Shown here: piece by piece, positions 51,951 to 62,180 of the stretch
How positions within the stretch are numbered: the first letter of the stretch is position 1
Layout of the letters: the number at the start of each line of letters is the position of its first letter
From: Aulostomus chinensis
Taxonomy: Eukaryota; Chordata; Actinopteri; Syngnathiformes; Aulostomidae
Direction of reading: 5' to 3'
Assembly (NCBI GenBank): GCA_037954235.1
Contig: JBBMOA010000021.1
Span: 8,757,501 to 8,821,500, forward strand
DNA length: 64,000 nt
Position numbers and translations under genes: made by a program
The notes under the pieces: model-generated
What the model was told of the DNA's origin: nothing
Database searches by the model: none
What the model saw: the letters and a program-made list of their open reading frames with translations, nothing else

Positions 51951-52259
51951 GGCCCAGTTCCTGTAGCACGCTCATGTTTAGCAGGAAGAATGTTCATCAG
52001 CTGACGTGAACGTGTTTAAACACGGAGCGATTCGGGATGTTTGAAGAAATCTGTTTTAAAGAAAAGCGACAAATTTAATTAAAAAAGTAAAATTTTGACC
52101 CACTGACGGATGGTGGAAGCGGGAGTGTTGGAGGATCATCATCAATCATCCTCAGGGGAGCATGAAAGGGAGAACTCAGTTTTCTGTCAGTCCAAACCTT
52201 TATTTGGTCATCAAGCAATGAGTTCTATTCAGGAATTCCAAAGTCTACCCATGCAAATC

Positions 52260-52407
52260 GTCACCTTCTTAAAATAATTGCCTATATTAGTTTTTTTGAC
52301 AATTTTTTTCTTTTGTTGCCTAAAACAACTCCTTATGATGTTTTGTCTCCAGTTTTTTTGTGTTTTTTGAAAAAAAATGACTCAGGCAATTATTTTAAGA
52401 AGGTGAC
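52260..52407. mobile_element. 148-bp foldback element with perfect 23-bp ends
   Basis: GTCACCTTCTTAAAATAATT followed by GCC (52260-52282) is exactly complementary to 52385-52407. The 102-bp interior is T-rich. Flanking sequence on both sides shares CATCCT.AGGGGAGCATGAAA (52146-52168 and 52430-52450), so the element may sit within or between copies of another repeat. Confidence 0.8.
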
Positions 52408-52585
52408 AAAATGCTACAGTTGGAGGTTCATCCTAAGGGGAGCATGAAAGTGAGAGCATCGTTTATTAATTATTAACTGTCTAGATTGTTAACAGAATCA
52501 AAGAATGTGAATATTTCACGAATATAAAGTTAGATAAAAGATTTTTCATTTAAATAAATCAAGACTTTCAACTAAAACTTTGTTA

Positions 52586-53107
52586 TACCTTTTTCACGCT
52601 GAAACACGCGTGTCAACGCAAGTTTTTGGACCCGCGTATGTTTGGCATTAGGGCGCATTCAGGCTTCCAGGAGACCCAGGTCTGAACTCCCGAAGTGAGG
52701 GCTGCGTGCCTGTGTTTTTCTCTCTTGTACGTCATCGTGCTGACGTCATCATTACACATAAACGTGCGTTCGAACACTGAGAGGTAAACAAACGACAGCA
52801 TGGACACTGCTGAGTCGAATGTTAGCGTTGTTGTTGTATGCTTTGCAATGTTGTCTCCACTGCAAAGCATACAAACTCGATGAAGAAGCTACAGGCGAAG
52901 CCTGACAGGTGGCACAGTGACAAAATCAGGATGCGACAGGAAGGTCGCGTGAAACCTTTTTCAAACTGCAGGCGAGCCAAGCCAAGCCTCTAAACACCCG
53001 GGTCGCTTGGTGAGTCGGTGGACGCGGGTCAAAATGCCGAGTCGACCCTTTCCGAGTGCCCAAAAACCTGTGTTGACCTGTGTTTTTGGTGCAGTGTGAA
53101 AGGGGCT
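52586..53107. mobile_element. PIF/Harbinger-like MITE flanked by TTA
   Basis: The ends are degenerate inverted repeats: ACCTTTTTCACGCTG against GCCCCTTTCACACTG, then GTGTCAACGCAAGTTTTTGG against GGTCAACACAGGTTTTTGGG. TTA lies on both sides (52583-52585 and 53108-53110), the duplication expected for PIF/Harbinger. Length 522 bp. It contains a CRE palindrome TGACGTCA (52741-52748) and a perfect 14-bp hairpin (TTGTATGCTTTGCA, 52834-52874). Confidence 0.65.
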
Positions 53108-54458
53108 TTAGTGTGATAGTCTGGATTCAAGTGACGGACCCACTGACTGATGCCCATAGCAATGCTGCGAACGTCCCTTCGACAGAATACGATACCCAAT
53201 CAAATGACCCAAACAGAAGCCTCATTGATGCCGCCATTAGTTACTTACACACATGAAAAGTCACAATGTACTCAAGGTGTTCCTCTACATATCAGCGATC
53301 TCTCGTCTAATCTCATCCCATACACAGAGCCAATCTCTACCTTAAAACAGCCCCGAGGTGCCAAACCTCTAATTAGCCCGAGCTTTAGTTCTCACCCACT
53401 ATACGCAAAGTTAACACAGGCAGCTTTGTCATTAAGAATCTGAGAAACAAACATGAATCCCGTCTAGCAACACTGGCCGTCTCCTCACCAAACAATTCCT
53501 ACTTTACGGACATTACAAGACCTGGAGGATGTTCCTAATTACAGGGCACATGTAAACTAAACCAAGCCTGCTGGCCCCTGGAGGGCTAAGAACACAGGAA
53601 CATCAGGCTGGAGCCAGTTTTATGACCGTTGCCAAGACTGAGGAGAAGAGCACGGAGGAAGTCCTAAATCAATCCCACTCACTGAAGGCGCACAGCAGGA
53701 GAGAGGCTGTCATCAACAGGAGGTGGATCTGTCACAATCAATTACTAAACCTGTGGGAATTAGGCCCCGTGAATGTTGATACCACCATTTGTCCCCTCTT
53801 TGTTTCACTTCTTCACCTTTTCTGTGCTGATAAATCCCCCTTCTCCCCAAAATCAGGGGTCAACTGATGGGGCAGGATATCAATTTTAAGTCATCGGGGT
53901 GGCCGATATTAGGAACCGATTTAAAGTCGCTGTCAAAATGAAAACGCAGCATAAAACAAACTCAAAGACAAAACACTGACAGATGGCAGCGGCTGCCGCA
54001 GAGCTACACAAGTGCTTTTTTTTCTTTACATTTGAATTGATTTTATTGATAATCCAGTCCAAAAAAAATTCAAATAATTCAAAAAATGCAGAATATTAGC
54101 TCTGATAATTGGTCGACTCTTCACCTGACTATGAGTATGGTTTTATGTGCACGAACGTGGAGACGGAATTTTATGGAAAAGCTTTTAGCTTCAGCCACCT
54201 GAAGACTGTGTGAATATTGAGCGAAGTTTGGTTTTGTTGTTGTTGATTTCGTTTTTTGACGGGGCCGCAGCTAACAGCTCTGTTACATCTGTAATTTAAC
54301 TGTGCATTTTTAGCCTCATATTTCCAGATTGATTAAAAATTAAGATTCATTTCATTGTAAATTAATCGATACAATCAGCGACAGTTCGTTTCAGATGCAG
54401 CCTGTCTGTTGCCATTTGTGCTGGCGGTCATGAATATTATCTTCAGGCACAATAGATA

Positions 54459-54461
<3 letters not shown>

Positions 54462-54500
<39 letters not shown>
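54462..54500. repeat. (CT)n microsatellite
   Basis: About 19 CT units. Confidence 0.95.
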
Positions 54501-54502
<2 letters not shown>

Positions 54503-55198
54503 GATTTCATCTGTGAATCTTCATTGTTCTCATGCAGGGCTCAAAAGAAGGTCAGAGTGAAAAACCACAAAAGTCTGGGGCTGCTCGTTGACTACAATAG
54601 CACATTAGCTGGAACTATAGTAAAAATAGGTCAAAAGTAAACTTGTTGAGGTTGTTCTAAAATGCACTGCTTGTTTGACAAGTCGCTCACAAAGCAACCA
54701 AAAAGAGGATAAAGATTGTTTGTTTGAAATATTAACGTCACTCAACTTTGCAGCTGCACAACAGGTTGATCACCGACTGCAGACAGTTTCTTAACGCCGT
54801 GTGTGAATCCAAATGATTTCACTATAGCATTTATTCCGTTCACAGGGTAATCCCGGTGTCGACCGCAAGGACACTGTAGCGTATTGATTCTTGCAAAGCT
54901 TTACCCATGTTCTCTTCATATGTAGGTCAATGAGGCTGCAGACTCGCTCAAGTGCAGCTTCAGTCAGATATTTAGGTCACACCCCAATTACAGCGAGGCA
55001 GAGAGATGAGCTCTGCAGGGGAAATATTTTTTATGGAATACAGCCATTTCTTTGAATAATATTTTGTAGTTATTTTGAGACTATAAGCCCTGCGAGCAAC
55101 AAGAGGCAGCAGCAGCAGGAAGACAGATGACAGCTCGGGTGATTGGGTTTGAAAGTGGACCTGTCTAGCCTCTATGCTAATGCTCCGACTCCTAGACG

Positions 55199-55202
<4 letters not shown>

Positions 55203-55241
<39 letters not shown>
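55203..55241. repeat. (CT)n microsatellite
   Basis: About 19 CT units followed by CGCTTGCTCGCTCACTCG. Confidence 0.95.
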
Positions 55242-55244
<3 letters not shown>

Positions 55245-56188
55245 TGCTCGCTCACTCGTCCGACCCTTTTTCTTATAGATGACATCACCGTTTAGACAGG
55301 CACATGTTGACATCACCGTGAGAGTATGTTTGGAAGCGGGGGCTGATGATTTATCATATACTGAGACACACAGCTGGTTTGTGTGCTCTGCACTCATCCT
55401 GGTTCACATTACAAACAAACGCATCAACTGATAAATCTTCAGCAAACTCTCTGTCAGGAAAACCTTATTTTACCTGGAAGTCCTGGAAGAACAAGCAGAC
55501 TGAATGTTAAGTCAATACCGCGATACAGAAGCTCTGCATGTGGTCTGGATCAGATCAGCCCCGGGAGCGACTCTCAGCCGGGGGGGAGGATGGGAGGGCT
55601 CATTGAAATCCTTTGAAGGAAATGATAAACACGCTACTGCAGGTGCTGGGAATAAAACCAAGTAGAAAAGAATAAATGATGAAAGCTGTCCAAAGGAAAG
55701 ACGTATTCACAAGATTGGGATTAGCGTGACAGATTTAGGTGACGAGAGGTCCTCACACGCTTAAACGAAGGTTTTTCAGCTCCTGTATTTCCTCTTAGAC
55801 TAGTTTAAGACGATTGTGGTGAGGTGACACTAACTCAACTCCCACATACGCTGCTGGCTAGATTCTGGTGGATGAAGAAATACTTACTCTATGTTGGAAA
55901 TAAATTCATAATTGCATCACAGGCTCTGACTAACATAAAGTAATTGCAACCTTACATCCTTGTTTTCTTGGAATTTATTGAGCCCCCCCCCCCCCCCCCC
56001 CAAAATACTGACACAAATCATAATTTTTATAAAGGAGAGGGTGACATTTTTCAGAAATTTAGGGTGCAACTTTTCATTTTAGGGTAAAAAGGTCCTGAGG
56101 CTGGAACCTTATAAGAAGATAAAACCTTTATCATTGAGCTCAAATTCATAAAAAGCGCATGAGTTTTCCAGTTGTTCCATTTCCACGT

Positions 56189-56189
<1 letters not shown>

Positions 56190-56266
<77 letters not shown>
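56190..56266. repeat. (CA)n microsatellite
   Basis: About 38 uninterrupted CA units. Confidence 0.95.
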
Positions 56267-56489
56267 AGTCCGGCCCTGGCAGGTGCTGCACATCAGAAAT
56301 CCCCTATGAGATTTTGTGCTTTTACATACTGGTTATTCAATTAAGTCTTTTAAATAAAGTCCCCAAGTTCTGGCCCACATTTGGGCTTTTGTTTCAAGGA
56401 TGTTCCTGATTGTTGTAGAACTTAAATTCCTGAACCACACGCTGGTTTCAGCCTGAATGAATGAAGCCAAATGCTTCCACGATATATGC

Positions 56490-56765
56490 CAGTTACAGTG
56501 AACTTGACCTTTGACCGCCAAATGTAATCCGGGTCATCCTCGAGTCCCGGTGAATGCATGTACCGTTTTTGAAGAAATTTCCTAAAGGGGTTCCTGAGAC
56601 ATCCTGTTTACTGAAATTGACAATGACCCTCGACTTTTGAACGCCAGTATGTTTTCCAGTTCATCCACGAGTCCCAGTGGTCGTTTGAGTCAAATCTGAA
56701 GGAATTCCCTCACAGGATACCATGTTTACAAGAATGGGATGGAAAGACAAGCGGGTGAAGAACCT
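56490..56765 (+). repeat. DR1-bearing interspersed repeat, copy 3
   Basis: Two units: AACTTGACCTTTGACCGCCA, GGGTCATCCTCGAGTCCCGG, GAAGAAATTTCC, GGTTCCTGAGACATCCTG; then ATGACCCTCGACTTTTGAAC, CAGTTCATCCACGAGTCCCA, and the tail ACAAGAATGGGATGGAAAGA. The first unit keeps a perfect TGACCTTTGACC at 56505-56516; the second has lost it. Confidence 0.82.
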
Positions 56766-58015
56766 AAAAACACAACATCTGTGGTTTAAAGCTGTTGGTG
56801 CAGTTAGATGGCGTTAAATGTACAGTTTTTCAATAATTCATAAAGTCAATTTTTGATTTGCCACCAGGAAAAGCGGAAGTTCACAATCATACTCTCCCTC
56901 CAGACAGCCAGCAAGCACACACGGGGACCCTAAAACCGAAGCAGGTAAATGGAATTCGTCAGGGCTTTTCTTACTAGGAAACATCAAAATGCCATCTGTG
57001 GTGAATCATCATTTTCCAGAGACCAGCAGTCCAAAACCTCAAGATATTCAGTTTGAAATTATACAGAAAAAGCAGCAAATTCTCACATTTGAGATGCTGG
57101 AATCTGGAAATATTTGGCAGGACTGCTTGAAACGAAAACAACCAGCTCCTGAAATGCCACTTATGTTAACGCGCAAATGTTACTATGATCTTTTGTTAAC
57201 TTACTGTATGTATAAAAGCTTTTTTTTTTTTTTTTAATTCTGAGTTCTTTTCCACCACAGCACTAAAACAGCACTCATCTCTTAGGAAGCAAAACACATA
57301 AAGTTCCCAGATTTTCTCCGTCAGTCAATATTAATAAAGATCATCTTACACTTGGAAACGCTTGTGCTATCTTTTGTTATCTTGGTCGCTGTTACTCATC
57401 ACCACTGAACATTTGGATTTCTTTCGCATGGAGGAATTTGTCTTTTTTTTTTTTGTTCTGTGAGCGAAAGCATAAAATATTTCCAGCTTAATCTTAAAAC
57501 TTGTTATTCTAAGACTCTTTCCCTCTGGCAGAAAAAAAAGAAAGAGGTTGTGGATGGTTTTCCCAATGTTATCCTTAAACTCTCCCCCAAGTTTTTGCTG
57601 GCGTTCGTCTGGCTATTTCAGCTGTGATATCAAAGCAGCACAATGGACGTGTCAGAACATCGCGTCCCACATGGATGCATGAAAGGGAATCAGAAAGATA
57701 GAATCGATCCCAGAAGCGGCGGTAGGTCGCGATGAGTATTCTAACAAGCAGACCTGTGCGCGCGCTGACGTATGTGTCAACAGCAGATAATTACAAGGTT
57801 TTCCGCGACATCACACACAAGCAAGTGTGTCTGCTTCAGGAGGTGATTTTCTCCAATGGAATGTATGATGTCAGTGTGTGAATGGAGAGTCAAACCATAA
57901 ACTGGAAAATACACGACCAAGCCCTTCCCCCCCCCCCCCCAAAAAAAATGAGCGAGAAGTCAGCAACATGACAAGAGGAAGGTGGGGTTTCCCAGTTAAC
58001 ATTCCCGTGTATGTA

Positions 58016-58055
<40 letters not shown>

Positions 58056-61000
58056 TCCAATTCTGCTGATGGTGTGGAAACTTCAAAGAAGTCCAGAACT
58101 GAGAACAGGAGATGTGTTTTGTTTTCCCTCCGCCTGCTACTAGGTAACATGGCAGACGGCCACAGACAGGAAACCAAACGTGAGGCACTGCCTCATCAAC
58201 AACCTCCTGATCGTATCTGCTCAGTCCTGGTCAGTCGTCAGCAGCACCGTGATGATGATGATGATGATGATGAGGGTCGTCAGTAGTACAGATCAAACGT
58301 CTGAGTCCGTTTACTAACAGCTTTTGTTACATACACTGATGTAAATTAGAACAGCATGTGCTCACTGTAACACCACCCCCCCCCGTTTTTTTTCCTCCTA
58401 AATTCCTCGTTCAACCAAAGAACATTAAATGCAAGTGAACAGTTGATTTCACAGGACTTCAGCCAACAGTTTTACAATTACTGAGGTCATGAAGGTCCAG
58501 CTCCACGCGTTACAACACAACCTGTCAGACAAATTCTTTGGATTAATCCCAAATATGTCAAATCATTTTTTTTTATGTCTTTGAGCATTCGATATTATTT
58601 TCTTCAAGCCCCCCCCCCCCCCCAAATGTCTAAATGTTATTTCAGCTCAATCCTCAATGTTCCTGGGGTGCCTGTTCTGACAAGAAATTAATAAATCAAT
58701 AAAATATGAAAATTAAATACTATTTGACTGAAAAAAATCACAAAGTAAAAACGCATGTGTAATCAGTACGTGTGCGAAATAAACATGCGTAGAATCCATG
58801 TTTGAAACAATTTTTAAGCTCCAAAATTGCTAAAGGTATGTTAGCCTGACTGACACCTGGTGAGACGCTAGTGTATATTGACAGTTTTCACGATTAAAAA
58901 AAAAAAAAAATAAATCTGAATTTATGAAGTAGAATTCACGAACGTTGTTTAAATGTATTTCATGTCAGCTTTCTCAAAATCACGGGTGTTGTTTGAAAAC
59001 TACAAAATTTGCAACGCAATCACGTGGAAAATCTACACCCATGGTGGCTCATGGTGCCCAAAAGACCTTGCTGAAGCCTTTTCATGCAGCTTCCCTCCGG
59101 GCACGTGTCCTCTGTGATTCGTGGTGTTGCAATACCGGTCATAAACTGCGACGAGCTACTGTTAAAGTGGTGTGGGACACCTCGTTGAGTCACTACAAGC
59201 TAACGCTACTTTGGTGGTGAATGGGCTTCATATTGTGTCTTTTCTACTGGTACAAAGTACTTGACGTTGTTGCCTCATTCACAGGCACATTAGCTTCTTC
59301 CGGACCCTTTTCAGATCCCGCAATGGCGTCGTAAAAAAGGCCCCCACCATTATTGCGCCAAAACCAAAGCGGGCGTAACGCCGTGGTTGCCACCCCAGTT
59401 TGTGAGTTTAACCCCGCCCGTCACTTTAAAAGGCTGTGATTCAGTACCTTCGCCAAGTTGCTGAGGGGCGCTAGCAGGCAGCAGGTGGGTAACAGCGGCA
59501 TCAAAATACTGCTGGAGTGTAAAGATGGTGGAGGGGCTCATAGAGCAGTTCAACAGAAAAGCTGAGGCTGGAGCCGGGAACCTTCCAATTACAAGACATC
59601 AGGTCACTGAGGCAGCGTATTGGGACGTTCTCCCTTTGAATCTGCATGACATCACTTTTCATAGTTAAATATTCATCCTTTTTTCTTTTTTTTTTTGCTC
59701 GTATTAACTTATGGACTTGCTTTAGCAAGAAAAAAAAAATCATTATTACCCCAGAAAACCCTCAGATCTACAACGATGCCATGAGTTTATCCTAGGTCTA
59801 AATGGGTTCCAGTCATAAATGTAAATATTCTAAAAGAGGAAATGCCATTGCAGACTTTGCCTCACACGTTCACCGCTGCAGCCTTCGTGCGGTGTGACAT
59901 TCAGCATCAGTCGTAATGACTACCTCAATGACAGGAAGGGGCGATTACCGAAATGTTAGCGGGTGCAGTTCAGTGAGAGGTTTATTCATCAGACTGCGCG
60001 ACAACTGTATGTTAAACAATTTCCTTATGATGAAATTACTCCCCATTCATTACTCTGTCTCTACCTCGCACACACAGACACACACGCACACACAGAGCTT
60101 CCTTTGATGCTTCTCTATTCACACAGATCAAAGCGAGGAGACCCCCTGAACATTCATACATTAGGACAAAACGAGCTCCCCGGCGGACCGTCTCCAGAAT
60201 GAATGCACGGCCAGGTTAGTTATTTTAATGAACCCTTCAGCGCTGTCACCTTACACCTGCTCTCAATATCCCACTCAATCAGATGAGATTAGCATCCACT
60301 GCCATACTCTACCACTGCAAAGCTTTTTAAATACCGTGTCATTGTGAGGTTACGGAAAAGTAGACAGGCAACTAAATCGTGTGTGAAAATCTAAACCGAG
60401 CGATTATTTACTTTTTCCCCCTCCATATTCTCTCTATCAGTCCTCTTATCTTCCGTCAGGCAGGACAGCTGATTGCACCCGCAGAGCAACGGCAGAAAAA
60501 GACCACAGGGAAAGAATGCCTTAAATGGAAAGTCGACAACTTGGAGCCAGGTGTCCCGGATGTCCAAAGGACACAGTCGTCCAAAGGTCAAAGGACTGCA
60601 CGGCTTAAATTACATAATCAAAATTTATTTGAGCCTTAAATTTATTTCAAAGCTGAGTCTTAACGACGTGCTGCAAAGTAGAAGGTGTAGCACTTTATTC
60701 CATACAGCTATGGTATCTGCAAGTGTAAAGACGCACTTGTAGGAAAATAACTGGTTTGGTGCACACTTATATATCTGTCCCTGAGTGAGATCCATGAAAG
60801 AATGAAGGGGGGGGCACCCACGGGCACCCACTACTACACAGCAATGATGACTTCTTTTGTTACCACGACGAGGAGTTGCAAATTATTGCACCAAAGTGGA
60901 GTGTTTTCAGTTACTACGTCTAAAGGGAGACAAAGACAATGGTTTTACAGCCTCAGGTTTGGTATTGTGGGAGAAAAGTGATCCATGACCCCTTCCACAA

Positions 61001-61443
61001 CATATCAGTGCGAATTCTTGAACTGGTGTTGTTCAAGATCGTCTTCGTTCCATCCACTGATCTGGTCAGAGTTCTTACCAGTTTTTATCTAAACCATTAC
61101 ATCATTGACAGAAAGCGCTGCTAAATGCAAAGCAGCAGTCGCACACTTTACTCCAACTATACAAAGCAGGTGACTCTTTGGAGTGACAGAAGAAACACTG
61201 AACAAAACACTTTAAATTGAACTCAATGTTATAATTTACCATCTTGAACTGAAAACATACAAGAGAGTTCTAGAATTAAAACAACACAGGCACCAGTTTG
61301 TCCAACAGCAGATCCAACTTACCATCTATTTTGCTCAACAAGGAACCATATTTTTGTGAATATCATGTATGAAAGTAACTTCAAACTTGTGACTGTAAAC
61401 TTGAAATATTTGTTGCAGTAATAAATCAATTTATATGTGGGTT
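56766..61443. other. Intergenic, no gene seen
   Basis: Contains (GT)n at 58022-58052, (GAT)n at 58249-58274, poly-C runs at 57928-57940 and 58609-58623, and poly-A/T runs. The ORFs at 58945-59220, 60379-60639 and 59350-59553 have no domain I recognise. Confidence 0.55.
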
Positions 61444-61800
61444 GGGTGGCATGGTGGTGCAGTGTCACCTCACAGGTTTGAGCCCCGGCTCCATCACAGG
61501 ATCTTTCTGTGTGGAGTCTGCGTGTTCTCCCTGTTCCTGTGTGGGTTCTCTCTGGTACTCCAGCTTCCTCCCACAGTCCAAAGACATCAGGAGGGGACGA
61601 GGCTGATTGATACTCTAAATTGACTGTAGGTGTGACTGTGAGTGTGAATGGTTGTCTGTCTCTATGTGTTGGCCCTGTGATGGACTGGTGACCCATCCAG
61701 GGTTAAACCTCTCACCCGAAGGCTGCTGGGATAGGCTCCAGCCCCCTGCAACCTAAGACATGTAGGATAGATGGATAAACGGTAGAAAATGGATGGATAT
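61444..61800 (+). mobile_element. tRNA-SINE-like element, copy A
   Basis: The head has an A-box-like GGTGGCATGGTGGTGCAGTG and a B-box-like AGGTTTGAGCCCC, as in tRNA-derived pol III promoters. The body includes GTGTGGAGTCTGCGTGTTCT, CTTCCTCCCACAGTCCAAAG and GAGTGTGAATGGTTGTCTGT. The tail is ATGGATAAACGGTAGAAAAT plus GGATGGAT. It is a widespread fish repeat type. A 152-bp part matches copy B with four mismatches by hand. Confidence 0.8.
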
Positions 61801-61827
61801 GTGGGTCATTTTCTTACCATATAACAA

Positions 61828-62180
61828 CCATCCATCCATCCTATCCTTTTATCCCTTTTGGGCTAGAGGCCGAGACCCTGGATGGTGGATTAGTCCACCA
61901 GACCCTGGTCACCAGTCCATCTCAGGGCCAACACACAGAGACAGACAACCATTCACACTCACAGTCACACCTACGGTCAATTTAGAGTATCAATCAGCCT
62001 CGTCCCCTCTTGATGTCTTTGGACTGTGGGAGGAAGCTGGAGTACCAGAGAGAACCCACGCAGGACCAGGGAGAACATGGAGACTCCACACAGAAAGATC
62101 CCGTGCTGGAGCAGGGACTCGTACCTGGAACAGTCTTGCTGTGAGGCGACAGTGCTGACCACTGCACCACCGTGCCGCCC
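61828..62180 (-). mobile_element. tRNA-SINE-like element, copy B (inverted)
   Basis: The same family as copy A on the opposite strand: minus-strand head GGGCGGCACGGTGGTGCAGT and GGTCAGCACTGTCGCCTCAC, with a decayed B-box (CCAGGTACGAGTCCC). Its tail (61828-61906) differs from copy A but also ends in CCATCCATCC. Copies A and B are tail to tail, about 27 bp apart. Confidence 0.8.

Larger units (their letters stand above)
53111..56489. other. Intergenic, no gene seen
   Basis: 53115-53165 looks like part of a dispersed repeat. 53860-54120 may be an old inverted-end element (GGTCAACTGAT...ATAATTGGTCGACT). (CT)n lies at 54462-54500 and 55203-55241, poly-C (C19) at 55983-56001 and (CA)n at 56190-56266. 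The ORF at 53150-53443 has no recognised domain. Confidence 0.5.

Noticed and set aside
53150..53443. 97-codon ORF downstream of the MITE
   Set aside because: No family resemblance. Its start overlaps a dispersed repeat fragment.
56051..56344. Cys-Val or His-Thr repeat ORFs (also at 1.7, 3.5, 26.3, 30.7 and 58.0 kb)
   Set aside because: They are translations of (CA)n/(GT)n microsatellites and have no protein meaning.
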